A stretch of DNA of 64,000 nt from Rhynchopus sp. YZ270_cl-10 (taxonomy: Eukaryota; Euglenozoa; Diplonemea; Diplonemida; Diplonemidae): assembly GCA_964035575.1 (NCBI GenBank), contig OZ037863.1, positions 1,094,001 through 1,158,000 on the forward strand, in the 5' to 3' direction. Below the pieces are notes generated by a model. That model ran no database searches, had not been told where the DNA came from, and was given only the letters and a program-made list of their open reading frames with translations. Made by a program: the position numbers and the translations under genes. Positions 9,767 through 21,116 of the stretch are shown here, piece after piece. How positions within the stretch are numbered: the stretch's first letter is position 1; each line of letters opens with the position of its first letter.

Positions 9767-12023
9767 ATGATGCAACCACGCCACACAAAGTCGCCCAACA
9801 CCGGACGTGGCAAGACGGACACCTTCTCAGCACCACGCGCCTCGCTTCCCATGCTCCGTACACCAGTCTTGAATGTGTCCCCTGCAAGCGTGCTGGTGTC
9901 GCCACCGGCATCAGGATGTGACAACAGGCCGCGTAGAAAGTCGTTAGTGGCGTGTAGAGGTACAGGCCGGCAGGATGGGAAGGTGTGTTTGTATGTGCAT
10001 CTGTCCACGTTGTATTTCAAGCCGTTCTTCTCGTACGCAGTGGACATCATGACAAAGTGTGGCGCCGCTGTGAGCCAGCATCCTGTTGTGGTGTCGCGTA
10101 TGGCGCAAGACTTTGTCGGTGCAGGCGGCAGTGCGTGCACAGCGCATGCCGCTGTGATGTACTTCATCGCCCAGGCAGTGGCGCCTGTGTTCTTCGCAAG
10201 GTTGCCGTGTATGGCGCAGGCGCAGATCATATCACATTTCCCACGGACCGAGCTCATCTGCGATAAGGTTTGTACCTTTTTTGACAACATCACAACAAAA
10301 CCCTTCGAATCAACCTACAATGCGAACACAAAAACGACAACACAACAACAGGTCTCCCTTGCACTGCTTCTCTCCGCTCTCAAGACTGAGGCACATTCCA
10401 CTGGTAAGAGCGCGCTGTGGGACTTCGTCCCCACGACATGCACTTCTTGGGAGCAGTATCAGGTATGGGTCCCCTTTCTCAGTTCTTCCACCCCCACCTC
10501 CACCGCTGCAGGTTGAGGACGAAGCCTCCCCAGGGTGCTGGATCATCAAGGAAGACCGGGGCCAGCAGGGGCAGGGGATCAAGCTTGCGTTCAACCTCAC
10601 CGCAGATGCGTTTTCACAGACGAAGTGTCTTGCCCAGCGGTACATCACACCGCCTCTGCTCATCGACGGCCGTCGCTTCGACCTCCGCGTCTTTGTCTTC
10701 GTCACCTCCTACAACCCTTTACGCGTCTTCATCGCAAAAGACGGCATCGTTCACCTCTGCTCTGAACGGTACACCCCACCTACCTCAAATGACGACATCG
10801 GGCCTCTGCATCGCCATATCACAAACACTGCGGTCAACCAAAAAATCCCAGGATATTCCACTGGAACACGAGAAGGAAATACCGGAAATGTACGCGGCTT
10901 CGCTAACTTCAACAATAGATTAGGGAATGACGTTGATGCTTTTTGGAGGGACGTAAAAAAGGCGATTCTAAAGACGATAGGAGCGGTCAAGCCTTTTGTC
11001 GATGACGCAGCACTCCGGAAGGAAAACTACGGGCCAGATAAGGCACGTCATATAAAGTGCTTTGAGCTCTATGGGTTTGACTTTATTAGCGACGCAGACT
11101 GCCGGCCTTATGTGTTGGAGGTCAATCAGTTCCCTTCTTGGGTTGTCGCGGGGTCATGGTTTGCGAACATCAAAACCCGCATTCTCAAAGATGTCATGCA
11201 GTTTGCAAAGCTTCTCTCACGAACCCCTGATTATATACGCAATGTACCCCCATCTGATACACAACAGCAGCCTACTCCACGAGGGTTTTGTCTTTCTCCA
11301 GTTAAACCTAGGCCTGCGGGGGAATCTAATATGAATAATAACCCAGAATCTGATCCCTATATACCCGATGAGGCTGCGCTTCTTCGAGCGGAAGATGCGA
11401 TAGTTAACGCAGATTCCGCGATTTTTGAACGTCTCTGGCCTCTGAACGGCGTGCTTTCTGATACCGTCACTGTGAAGGTGGAGCACCCAAAGAAGGGCGC
11501 GCACATTAAAAAGAAGCCGCCGGCCGAAAGGGTACCACAATACCAATCAGGGCACGTCGGGGTGTACCCCATCTGGGCTACCACTGAGGACGCGGAAGAG
11601 ATAAAAGAGATGTTGGCGCTTCCGAATCGGATCTTCTCTGGATATGCAAAGACAATTCCGCATGGGGTTACTGCAACGATAAGCCACGGTGATTCCATTG
11701 TTAACGTAGACCACCTCGCAGTCTTACAGGAGCGAGAAAAGGAAAAGGAGAAGGAAAAGGAAAACGGTGGTCCCGTCTGTGCAACGCCCACCCCACCCCA
11801 CGCGCTGTCTCCTCTGTCGCCAGGCCCCAAAGGGGTGACCCTGACACACTCCGCTCCCGCCCTCCCCTCCTCCCAACCATGTCTCGTCTCTCCCGTCTCC
11901 TCCCCAGCCGATGCAGAGGAGTGTATCTCCCCCTTTGTCCGCCCAGAGCGGCGGAGACGAAGTGGAGGTGGAGATGGCGTCCTGCTGATGTACCCGGACA
12001 CCGTGGCAGACACAATGGAGTGA
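9767..12023 (+). CDS. Tubulin tyrosine ligase-like enzyme (probable tubulin polyglutamylase)
   Basis: TTLL enzymes use ATP to add tyrosine, glutamate or glycine to tubulin. Exons 9767-10267, 10352-10462 and 10512-12023 join in phase 0 to give about 707 residues. The 84 bp first intron is a multiple of three with no stop, so a 735-residue retained form is also possible. Visible TTL motifs are SHFPRTELICDK (about 156-167), DFVPTT, the ATP-binding WIIKEDRGQQGQGI (about 214-227), GRRFDLRVFVFVTSYNPLRV (about 257-276), HITNTAVN (about 306-313) and CFELYGFDF then VLEVNQFPS with the metal-binding asparagine of LEVN (about 409). The motif set fits the glutamylase-type TTLLs better than TTL itself; which substrate is modified cannot be read. 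The C-terminal 250 residues are low in complexity and include an EKEKEKEKE run. Its neighbour EFHB is also axonemal. Confidence 0.88.
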
Positions 12024-12225
12024 GAGGTGTGAGGGGAAAAATGATTGCAGAAGAAAAAGGGGGAAAACGGTGGTTTGTGATATTATTCGAAAAAATAAAT
12101 ATAGAGAAAAAGGGGATGGGGGAGAGTGGTGCCTTTTTGGTGTAGGTTTCAAAATTGTGTTTGTAGATGTGTGTGTTTGTGTTTGATAACTAATAGGGGT
12201 AATTCTTGCGCAGAATATGACCCCA

Positions 12226-12254
12226 GATGTGTGTACACGAGAGGTACATTCATC
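12226..12254 (+). repeat. GNRA hairpin element, stem type A with a compensated base pair
   Basis: Left arm GATGTGTGTAC, loop ACGAGAG, right arm GTACATTCATC. Compared with 3431-3459, a G-C pair of the stem is replaced by A-T on both sides. Confidence 0.65.
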
Positions 12255-12757
12255 TCAATAGGTTTTCTTTGTATAGAACCGTGTATTTTTTTTGAGACAG
12301 TAGTGCAAGATTAGGTGATCTATGAACGGGGGAGAATATTTTGTACTAGCTCTCAGTAGCGTCTCACAGGCTCCTCACAGTTCTTACTAACTCTCAGTAA
12401 GTTCTCACAGCCTGTTTGTTGCCACGGAGACAATCATAGATCACCCCAAAGATGCTGAGCAAGCATGTCCTTAAATCCGGGAAAAATCAGGATTTTTCTG
12501 ATTTTTAAATCTCAAAATTTTCTTATAGAAAAAAAAATTTTCGCGCTGCGCGCGAAAATTTTTCGCGCACAACAGGAGAAGATATTTTTTTTGTTGTAGG
12601 CCCGCAGTGCGGGGTGGTCACATTTTTCTCCCCACCAGAGTGCCTTATCCAAGAATCAGATTTCAAGATTTTTGGGGTCAGTTTGTGTTCCCCCCAAGAT
12701 GTTTTTCAGTTCTGACCAGCGAAGACATTGGGAACATAGGTAACTGTATTTTATTTT

Positions 12758-12960
12758 CCTTTTGCGGAGCAAAAGGAATAACACAAAATGGCGCCGCAGG
12801 CGAAAAAATAATAGGGTACGGTGTAAACAAACACTACAGAGTCAGTCAACGAACCCTTTTTTGCGGAGCAAAAAAGTAATAAATAATGGCGCCGCAGGCA
12901 AAAAAAAATTAGGGGACAGCCTGGGATTTCACGGTGCGGTCAGTAACTCAGTTCCCCAGG
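12758..12960 (+). repeat. Dispersed two-unit repeat with GCGGAGC and GGCGCC palindromes (copy 1)
   Basis: Two units of TTTTGCGGAGCAAAA plus ATGGCGCCGCAGGC flank a middle reading GGGTACGGTGTAAA and GTCAACGAACCC. Other copies are at 13369-13520 (inverted) and 40095-40312 (direct). Confidence 0.8.
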
Positions 12961-13160
12961 GTACTCCCGTGGTTCAACCACTGTTCTACCAGGAAATTAT
13001 TCCGACCTCCCTAAAAAAGACACTGCCCCATATCCATATGAAAATTTTTTCACCGGCAAAAATAAAATTTTCTTATAAAATTTTCTTATAGAAAATCCTG
13101 AATCCTAAATCCGATTTAGAGGACAGCATGATGCTGAGTACAAAAAAAAAAAAAAACTAA

Positions 13161-13189
13161 TAGTGGAGTTCATCCTCGGGTGTCTACAC
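13161..13189 (+). repeat. Family H hairpin
   Basis: AGTGGAG and CTACACT close a hairpin over TTCATCCTCGGGTGT, followed by AATACAAACCAAG. A near-identical copy is at 63895. Confidence 0.55.
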
Positions 13190-13368
13190 TAATACAAACC
13201 AAGTCAGGGGATTATCGTGCGGTTCGCATTTAGTTGAAATCAACTAAATATTTTTTTGGGAGGGAAAAAAAAAAAAAAGAGGGGATTTTTGGGCACTTTT
13301 GGGGACCCCTCGCCCGACCCCCAGATGACTGGAATGATGGAACCTTAAAATTTTTCTGCTTGCTGCGT

Positions 13369-13520
13369 ACCGTACCCCTTATTTTTTTTGCCTGCGGCGC
13401 CATTTTCCTTTTTTGCTCCGCAAAAAAGGGTTTGTTGAGTGACTGTGTGGTGTAAACCAGCATTTTTACACCGTACCCTATTTTTTTTCGCCTGCGGCGC
13501 CATTTATTTTTTTTCATACG
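13369..13520 (-). repeat. Dispersed GCGGAGC/GGCGCC repeat (copy 2, inverted)
   Basis: Same two-unit structure as copy 1, read on the opposite strand: GCCTGCGGCGCCAT and TTTTTTGCTCCGCAAAAAA, with ACACCGTACCC between. Confidence 0.8.
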
Positions 13521-14453
13521 GCTAAATAATCGCAGGGTGGCGTTCGCGAAGTTTGACGAATACAAGCGCGTGCGAAAAGTAGTTATGCAGTGGAGAAAGG
13601 AATGGAAACCACCAACCCTGAACAGTACTTGACCTGCCTTTCCCGGGGGGAAAATTTTTTTATCAACTAAATCTGAGAAAATTGCGAATTTGACGATAAT
13701 GGGCTGAACCAAGTTTTCAAAAAAAAAAAAAACAAAACCATTTTTTTTCCAATTGTTGTATTATGTTCTATTGAAGGGCGTGTGTTTTAGCCCCTCGTTT
13801 CAAATGTTTTATTGTTCACAAATTGTGTGGGGTGCAAGGAGTGGCTACACCTTCATGCTCTGATAAAATGGCCTTCCGGCCTTTTTTTTGAGTCTACTGA
13901 TCATCTTTACAGCCCAAGCCCCGTGAGGTGTGTTTATCTGTTTCAGCGAAGTTCCTTTTTGGGTTGCAGCAACAAAGATAGTTCGTTGAAGCTCGGTGTT
14001 ATATATTTCTTCATTGTTTTTGCCTTTTAGTTTTTTTTTTTGTGTGTTGTTCTGTGGCCGCCTTCTTTTGCAACAAAGCAAACCATATTATTTGTCACAC
14101 AAACACTTCTTCCTCTCCCTCCCAACCCCGGAAAAATGCGCCAGCTTTTGTTTTTTGTTCACACGGCGCAAAACAGTGCTCTCATGAGGATTTTTCTTTT
14201 TTCTTTGGAGGGATACAGGTTGGGGTCCCTGCCCCCATTTATGCTGTACGCGTTGATTTAAAAGTTAAACGTGTTAATTTCAATACATACCCCGAATTAA
14301 TTTTGGATTGGGAAATGGGGGTATGGGAAAACCACAAAAAAAAAAAAAATGCAAATAAGGACCCTTTCTAGTTCAGATGTAAACGAAATTATTGTAAAAC
14401 TGCATGGTTGGGGGGGTGTGTCCACCCACGGTACATCCCGATCCTTGTACCAA

Positions 14454-14502
14454 GGTACACTGTTCACGAGAGGGCTTTTGTATTTCAACTCTACTTTTAA
14501 TT
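14454..14502 (+). repeat. Type C element with the CACGAGAGG loop
   Basis: GGTACACTGTTCACGAGAGG then GCTTTTGTATTTCAACTCT and ACTTTTAATTT. It is closely related to 43115-43160 and 61660-61700. Confidence 0.6.
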
Positions 14503-15076
14503 TGTTCCCTTGAAATGTGTATTAGTGATCCTACAGGGATTGGGGACATTTTTAGGGACGTGCAATGTAACAAAGAGTTTTGTGTCGGGATTGAATTTGA
14601 GAAAAAAAAAACGACGTTGTTTTCTTTTGTACCCCCTTTTGTTCACCTCTCTCTCCCACATAGACAGCCTATCTCTCCATCCCACGTCTGTGCTCTACAC
14701 CAGCTTCATACACCTCACAGACAATGCATCAAAGCAAAACAAGAACGATCCGAAAGAAAGACAAAAAAACAAGCATACTTTTTTTTTTTTGTGCAAAAAC
14801 GTTGTGAAAGTTTTTCCCACCGGAAAAAAAAATGCATATTTTTTTTGAACGCACGCAGCTGCTTGCAATTGTACTACGTAGAACACAAAAAAGAAAGCAT
14901 AGTGTACCACATTCTCAAGGTGTACACAAATAAATTCAAATTTTCAAAAAGAATGTAAAAATACGGAGCAAAATCACCATCTTTTCTTCCCAGGCATTTT
15001 AATATGAGCACTGTACCAAAAATAAAAGGCCCCCCATATTTCTTTGTTGCACAGAATACGCAACCCCTACCCCCCC

Positions 15077-15288
15077 CCTCCACCTCCACCTCCACCTCCA
15101 CCTCCACCTCCACCTCCACCTCCACCTCCACCTCCACCTCCACCTTCCCCTCCACCTCCACCTCCACCTCCACCTCCACCTCCACCTCCACCTCCACCTC
15201 CACCTCCACCTCCACCTCCACCTTCCCCTCCACCTCCACCTCCACCTCCACCTCCACCTCCACCTCCACCTCCACCTTCCCCTCCCCT
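15077..15288. repeat. CCACCT hexamer tract in the leader of globin gene 1
   Basis: About 35 units of CCACCT with three regularly spaced CTTCCC interruptions (near 15141, 15222 and 15276), so a longer unit made of several hexamers seems to have been duplicated. It ends about 60 bp before the likely start codon. It is probably untranslated leader or promoter-proximal DNA. Confidence 0.9.
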
Positions 15289-15348
15289 CTCCTTTCCCTC
15301 TTTCCCTATTTACCACCCACCCACCCACACTACAGTCAAACCCCTAAG

Positions 15349-18300
15349 ATGGGTGTCAAGGCGGACGCTGATAAGTCGCGAACATGCGACTACATTGCGG
15401 CCAACCTGATACCACGTGAGATCGAGCTGGCTCTGTCCGGGCTTTTCAAGGACATGCCTGAGGTGCCCCTGGTGTGGCTTGCACAGTACTTCTACGCGCG
15501 CTGCCAGGACCTGCAGTTGCCCTGCTCACTGCCGGGCTCGCCTGCCACTGCCTCAGCCTCTTCTGCATCTTCTTCCCACGAAAGCCCTGCACAGCATCCA
15601 CCTAGCCCCACTGCACCGTGCAGCCTCTACGAACGCATGGGCGGCGTGATGGCGGTGACTCGCGTCATCGATATGTTCTTTTTGCGTATTGAGAACGACG
15701 TGCGTGTTGCGTTTGTGTTGAATGACACAAATATCGATATTGTGAAGAAGACAATGGTGACGATGCTGAGTGCAGAGATTGGTTCGCTTGGGCTGCCGCA
15801 GGACACGCGGCTGCCGACGGTGGGCACGAAGCTGCCGCTCCCCTTGTCGTCGGTGTCGACGCTTGCCTCCCATCTGCGTGCCTGCATGAACGACCTCGGC
15901 TACACGCCTGCAGAGGTCGGCCCCTTCGTCACAGCCTTCATCCAGCTATACTCCCCCGCCAAGCGCTCCTCCAGCGTCACCTGGGTGCAGCCCCACGAAG
16001 CCCCCCTCCCCCAAGAGCGCAGGGTGTCCAAGCCCGAAGCAGACGTTCCCAAAGTGGAAGACGTCGAAGAGGTGGTGGTCAAGAAGACGCTGTTCGAACG
16101 TCTTGGTGGTGCACCTGCTGTTGAGGCGACTGTAGACAAGTTCTACGAGAAGGTTGTGAACGACGACCGTGTGAAGTCCTTCTTCAAGACCGTGGACATG
16201 CGCAAGCAGCGTCAGAAGCAGAAGTCCTTCCTGACCTACGCCTTTGGAGGACCGAACAACTACACCTCCAAGAACATGCGTGACGGACACAGACACATGG
16301 TGCGTGACCAGGGACTGAACGACATGCACTTCGACACCATTGTTGAGCTTCTTGCAGGAACCCTGAAGGAACTTGACATCCCAGACTCTGACATTGCTCA
16401 GGTTGGCGCAATCGCAGAGAGTGTTCGTGACGATGTTCTGTGCAAGGGTGAAGGACTTGAGAAGAAGGAAAAGACACTGTTTGAGCGTCTTGGTGGTGAA
16501 TCTGCTGTTGAGGCGACTGTTGACAGGTTCTACGAGAAGGTTGTGAACGACGACCGTGTGAAGTCCTTCTTCAAGACTGTGGACATGCAGAAGCAACGTC
16601 AGAAGCAGAAGTCCTTCCTGACCTACGCCTTTGGAGGACCGAACAACTACACATCCAAGAACATGCGTGACGGACACAGACACATGGTGCGTGACCAGGG
16701 TCTCAACGACATGCACTTCGACAGAATTGTTGAACTTCTTACTTTAACACTTGCTGAGCTTGGTGTACACCAGTCTGACATTGCTGAGGTCACTAAGATC
16801 GCAGAGAGTGTTCGTGACGACGTTCTGTGCAGGGATGAGGGACTTGAGAGGCCGCTTTTTGAGCGTCTTGGCGGTGCACCTGCTGTGGAGGCGACTGTGG
16901 ATAAGTTTTATGCGAAGGTGATTGACGATGACAGGATCAAATCCTTCTTCACTGCCACGGACATGCGCCGCCAACGCCGCCACCAGAGGACCTTCCTTAC
17001 CTTTGCCTTTGGCGGGCCAAACTCCTACAATGGACGCAACATGCGCGACGCACATCGCCGCATCGTTCTAGAAAAAGGCCTCAGCGACACACACTTTGAC
17101 ATTGTCCTACAACTTCTCATTTGCACCTTGAAAGAGCTCGGTGTAGGCGACCACGACGTTGCCGCCGTTACTACCATAGTCGAAAGCATTCGCGACGACG
17201 TCCTCTGCAGAGGGGAAGTACACAAGAAGAAGAAGCTCTTTGAACGCATCGGAGGAGACGAAGCACTGGACAAGGCTGTACGACACTTTTACACAAAGGT
17301 GCTCGCTGACAGATCGGTCGCCCCTTTCTTTGATGGCGTCGATATGGATAAACAACGGCAAAAACAGAAACAGTTTTTGGCCTTCGTCTTTGGAGGACCT
17401 GCCGCATACAGTGCGAAGGGCATGCGCGATGGACACCGCCATTTGGTGCGAGACCAGGGGCTGAATGACAGCCACTTTGACACGATCCTGCGCTACCTGA
17501 CTGAGGCGCTGAAGGAGATGGGTGTATCGGAGCATGATGTGGCTGAGGTCAGCCGTATTGCCGAGAGTGTACGCGAAGACGTTCTGTGCAAAGGTGAAGG
17601 CATTGTGTACGTCGGCTCCCCGCGCGACAGCCTCTACGAACGCATTGGCGGTGCCATCGCTGTCGACATCGCAGTAGACAAATTCTACGCCAGAGTCCTC
17701 GCAGACGACCGCATCAAATCCTTCTTCCTCAACGTCAATATGCGGACACAACGTCAAAAGCAAAAATCTTTCCTGACCTACGCCTTTGGAGGACCCAACC
17801 ACTACAGCGCCAAAAACATGCGTGACGGACACAGATCCATGGTACGCGACCAGGGACTCAACGACATGCACTTCGACATAATCCAAAATTTGTTATCCGA
17901 CACGCTTCGTGATTTGGGAGTTACAGAGGACGATGTGGCGGATGTGAACAGATTCACTGAAAGCATGCGGGACGACGTTCTATGCAAAGGAGAGCACGAA
18001 AACATTGAATCCTTATACGTCCGTATGGGGGGAGAAGTTGCGATGCAGGCTGTCACCGAAGAATTTTACGCTAAGGTCATGCGGGATGCCCGCATCTTCC
18101 GCTTCTTCGACCGCGTAGACATGACCAAACAGCACCATCTGCAGAAGGAGTTCCTCACCTGGGCGACCGGAGGGCCAGTAAAATACGATACACAACGCCT
18201 CCGGGACCAACACCGCCATCTCGTTCGCGACCATGGGATGAACGAAACTCATTTTGACACATTTGTAGAACTCCTGGCAGGCACCCTGCAGGAGCAAGGT

Positions 18301-18756
18301 GTAGGCGATGAAGATATTGCAAATGTTGCAGACGTTCTCTTCAGTGTCCGCGACGATGTGCTCAGTACCGGTGAAGTCGCCCCTAGAAAGCTCTTCGAAA
18401 GGATTGGAGGCCACGCCGCAGTAGAAATTGCGGTTGTAAAATTCTATCATAAAATCCTTGCTGAGCCGACAGTGGCGCCTTTCTTTAAGGGGATCGATAT
18501 GGCCGTGCAGCACCAAAAGCAGAAGTCATTCTTAAGCTTTGCCTTTGGCGGTCCCAACATTTATACCGGAACCAATATGCGCGATGGACACAGACGGATG
18601 GTGCGTGAGATGGGCCTGTCTGATTACCACTTCGACAAAGTGGTATCGATTTTGTGTGCAACCCTCACAGACATGGACGTACATGCAGCAGATATCGCCG
18701 AAGTGGTGGCCATTACCGAATCCGTACGTAATGACATTCTCTGCAAGGGGGAATAA
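15349..18756 (+). CDS. Polymeric truncated hemoglobin 1 (docking motif, globin-like domain, seven heme globins)
   Basis: This encodes about 1135 residues from the ATG reading MGVKADADKS; the frame is open further upstream only through the CCACCT tract. Residues about 22-58 (IELALSGLFKDMPEVPLVWL then AQYFYAR) fit the RIIa/Dpy-30 docking helix pattern. A Ser/Pro-rich linker leads to a globin-like domain (YERMGGVMAVTRVIDMFF) with no proximal histidine. Seven group I truncated globins follow from base 16090. Each keeps Tyr B10 (FY), Phe CD1 (FF), Gln E7 and Gln E11 (as in MRKQRQKQK) and the proximal His F8 (MRDGHR or equivalent). Domains 1-2 are nearly identical to the repeats of the other three genes; domains 3-7 have diverged (for example FFTATDMRRQRRHQ and FFDRVDMTKQHHLQ). 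Linkers are short (CKGEGLEKKE). There is no signal peptide and no intron in the coding part. Group I globins bind O2 or NO; the exact role here is unknown. Confidence 0.9.
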   Translation: MGVKADADKSRTCDYIAANLIPREIELALSGLFKDMPEVPLVWLAQYFYARCQDLQLPCSLPGSPATASASSASSSHESPAQHPPSPTAPCSLYERMGGVMAVTRVIDMFFLRIENDVRVAFVLNDTNIDIVKKTMVTMLSAEIGSLGLPQDTRLPTVGTKLPLPLSSVSTLASHLRACMNDLGYTPAEVGPFVTAFIQLYSPAKRSSSVTWVQPHEAPLPQERRVSKPEADVPKVEDVEEVVVKKTLFERLGGAPAVEATVDKFYEKVVNDDRVKSFFKTVDMRKQRQKQKSFLTYAFGGPNNYTSKNMRDGHRHMVRDQGLNDMHFDTIVELLAGTLKELDIPDSDIAQVGAIAESVRDDVLCKGEGLEKKEKTLFERLGGESAVEATVDRFYEKVVNDDRVKSFFKTVDMQKQRQKQKSFLTYAFGGPNNYTSKNMRDGHRHMVRDQGLNDMHFDRIVELLTLTLAELGVHQSDIAEVTKIAESVRDDVLCRDEGLERPLFERLGGAPAVEATVDKFYAKVIDDDRIKSFFTATDMRRQRRHQRTFLTFAFGGPNSYNGRNMRDAHRRIVLEKGLSDTHFDIVLQLLICTLKELGVGDHDVAAVTTIVESIRDDVLCRGEVHKKKKLFERIGGDEALDKAVRHFYTKVLADRSVAPFFDGVDMDKQRQKQKQFLAFVFGGPAAYSAKGMRDGHRHLVRDQGLNDSHFDTILRYLTEALKEMGVSEHDVAEVSRIAESVREDVLCKGEGIVYVGSPRDSLYERIGGAIAVDIAVDKFYARVLADDRIKSFFLNVNMRTQRQKQKSFLTYAFGGPNHYSAKNMRDGHRSMVRDQGLNDMHFDIIQNLLSDTLRDLGVTEDDVADVNRFTESMRDDVLCKGEHENIESLYVRMGGEVAMQAVTEEFYAKVMRDARIFRFFDRVDMTKQHHLQKEFLTWATGGPVKYDTQRLRDQHRHLVRDHGMNETHFDTFVELLAGTLQEQGVGDEDIANVADVLFSVRDDVLSTGEVAPRKLFERIGGHAAVEIAVVKFYHKILAEPTVAPFFKGIDMAVQHQKQKSFLSFAFGGPNIYTGTNMRDGHRRMVREMGLSDYHFDKVVSILCATLTDMDVHAADIAEVVAITESVRNDILCKGE

Positions 18757-18797
18757 GGGCGTGAAATGGACGACGTCCATTCAATAAAAGAAAGAAC

Positions 18798-18862
18798 AGT
18801 GAAGATTGCACAACTGTGGCAACACAACCGAGGCAACTGCACTACAATAATTTGTCAAAATA
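18798..18862 (+). repeat. Family H element in the 3' flank of globin gene 1
   Basis: CAGTGAAG and CTGCACT close a hairpin containing TGTGGCAACACA and ACCGAGGC, followed by ACAATAATTTGTCAAAA. It lies 42 bp after the stop codon, close to a possible AATAAA polyadenylation signal. Confidence 0.6.
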
Positions 18863-19201
18863 AAAGAAATGATAATCAAAACAACGTCAAAAAAAAAGAG
18901 AGAGAAAGAAAAATATAGTATGAGAGGACAGGAACCATCGTTAGAACTGTCCTGGAGTGTAACAAATGAAGCAGAAAACAGGTCTAAACGACTGCTATTT
19001 CTGAAAGGGGTGGGGGGTCGGCTAGCTCCAAAAAAAAAAGTAATTTTTTTGTAAAGGGGTGATGGGGGGGGTGGTAGGAAAATGGGTGGGGGGTCTGTGT
19101 TGTCTCAATCTGGTTTATGTTTCTTGTTCTGGATGCCTTTTCTGTGAGCGTCCGTTTTTTTTTTCCCCTCCTTCTTTTGCTTCACCTTCTCTTTTGTGAA
19201 A

Positions 19202-19232
19202 GGTGAGCCTAGCGCCACGGCTTAGGTTTGTC
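19202..19232 (+). repeat. Stem type B relative with a changed loop
   Basis: GGTGAGCCTAGC pairs with GCTTAGGTTTGTC over GCCACG. The stem matches type B but the GNRA loop is not kept. Confidence 0.45.
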
Positions 19233-20189
19233 TTATGATTCGCCCCCCTCCTCTCCTCCCCATTCTTTTACGTCGCAAATAAAGTAAGAAGATACTACAA
19301 CAATAACTATTTGTATATTCTTGTGTCCTCCAATATATTTCCATTTGAACAGCACAAACATGCGGCCCAAAACCTAATATCATGCTTGTCTCGAACCTGG
19401 CTAGTTCGACAAAGGAACCTGGTAAATTCCATCTCTGATTCAAGGACCCTTTATTGGAATCACTGAAACGCAAATAACGGTTGTTGTCATGCTTTAAGGT
19501 TTGTGCGCCTCGTTACTTTTTAGTAGGAGCACCATAAACATAACGAATTGTGTGAAAAACACCTCATCATACGACACGTTTCCCATAAATTGTGAAAACT
19601 GTCTGCCCACAGGTTGGCGTGCTACGATACCTGTACACAAAAGCAAAAAGAACATGAAATTCCTGCTGCTGTTTTTTCGTCATTGTAACCAATAAAATTG
19701 CTTTCACATAAAAAGCTTTTTATTGTATCCTACCTTTTCCCCCCCCTTTTTATTTTTTAGCCCTTGCTCCTTCTGATGAGCGCGGTCGAAGGGCTTTTTC
19801 CTGGTCAGGGAGCAGACCGCTGAAACCAGAATTTTTTATTTTGACATTTATTTTGAAAAACAAGGTTATTTTGACTTTTTCCCCCCTTTTTTTTTTTTTT
19901 TTTTTTTTCTTTTTTCGAAAAAGCAATGAAAGTTCCCGTACAACCACTGCGACAGAGTAAGCCGGAAACTACATTAAAGTTCGCACATCGCTTTGGTTAA
20001 GGATCTAAAAAAGCTAAACAAACACAAACACAAAATAGCAAAAACAAAGAGTACAAACATAACAACAAACATTTTCAAACTCCCCATTCTTTTTTGTCGG
20101 GAAGTGATCGTGGTTGCTGAAAAGTACAAGTAATATTGTGTAAACAGCGGCGGGGTGTGTTTTGTGAAAGGGGCAAATTTGACTTTGGT

Positions 20190-20356
20190 AATACCGTATT
20201 CGTACGGTACGTAAAAAAAAAAAAAACAACCGAGGCAAACTACACTACTCCAACAATTTATCAAAAAAAAATTATCGGAAAAAAGGTCGAACTTCCAGAA
20301 AAATCCTGAAAAGGTCGAACATTTTTACGGTCGATAATTTGTATGAATACGGTAAT
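20190..20356. mobile_element. Small element with imperfect inverted ends
   Basis: ATACCGTATTCGTAC at the left is matched by GTATGAATACGGTAAT at the right. Inside are a family H 3' part and twin AGGTCGAAC motifs. A related sequence, inverted relative to this one, is at 54939-55025. Confidence 0.5.
20227..20270 (+). repeat. Family H 3' half
   Basis: ACCGAGGCAAACTACACTAC then TCCAACAATTTATCAAAA, with the left arm missing. It lies inside the small element 20190-20356. Confidence 0.5.
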
Positions 20357-21116
20357 AGTAAAAAAATATCCAAAAAAACGACTCACTCACTCACTCTCTC
20401 TCTCTCCCCTACGCCCCAGTTTCCTTTGGCTTTCTCAGAAAAGAAGCCACTTTTCTGTAAGATGTGTGTGCAACGATGGGACATTCATGTCGCGTTTTCT
20501 ATTTATTGTTTGAGGTGTTGTGTGAATGACACATTCGTCTTTGTATCTGATCAATCCCGAAATGATGCGTGCGACCTTGCTGGTTAAAAAAGGCTGTCTG
20601 TGCCCCCTAAGTGGCCAGGGAGAGGGGAGGTGCTCACATAATGTGTCAACCCGCTCACCGAGTAAAAGAAGCACCAGGATCGCAAAGCCCCGGCAGATTA
20701 CACAGAACAATGTGTCGCCAGGGCGAGTAACAAAGCAAAGCAAATAAACACCTCTGCACTTTACAGATTAATGTCGTGTTTTCAAAGGTTTTGTCTTTTC
20801 TTTTTTTTCTTTTTATGCTTTTATTCTTTTGTTAGTTTTTCTTGACACAGGAAGTTACTTCGTCGACAATACAAAGAAAAGAAATGGTTTGGTCTGGTTT
20901 GTTTTTCCCCCCCTCCCCATCTTTATTCATTCCCCTTCTTCAGTGCCCCCCTGGGTTCGCATTTGACAAATTCACTATTTTTTTTTCTTTGTGTGCTGCA
21001 TCCTTTCGTGTGGCGTTATTTTTGCGAGAGGTAACTAAGCACAAAAGATTCCATACATAGGTTCCTCTGAGCGACCTTTGCTTTACTTTTTGATTTTGAT
21101 TTTTTTTTTATTTCAT

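Larger units (their letters stand above)
12024..15076. other. Three-kilobase intergenic region made largely of dispersed repeats
   Basis: No gene is seen. It contains a GNRA hairpin (12226-12254), CTCTCAGTA direct repeats (12349-12415), a TTTTCGCGC palindrome at 12538-12565, two oppositely oriented copies of a GGCGCC/GCGGAGC repeat (12758-12960 and 13369-13520), a family H hairpin (13161-13189) and a type C element (14454-14502). The rest is AT-rich with long homopolymers. Confidence 0.6.

Noticed and set aside
15004-15348. In-frame N-terminal extension of globin gene 1 through the CCACCT tract
   Set aside because: The extension would be Ser/Thr/Pro repeats, has no counterpart in genes 2-4, and the ATG at 15349 gives an N-terminus that aligns with its paralogs.
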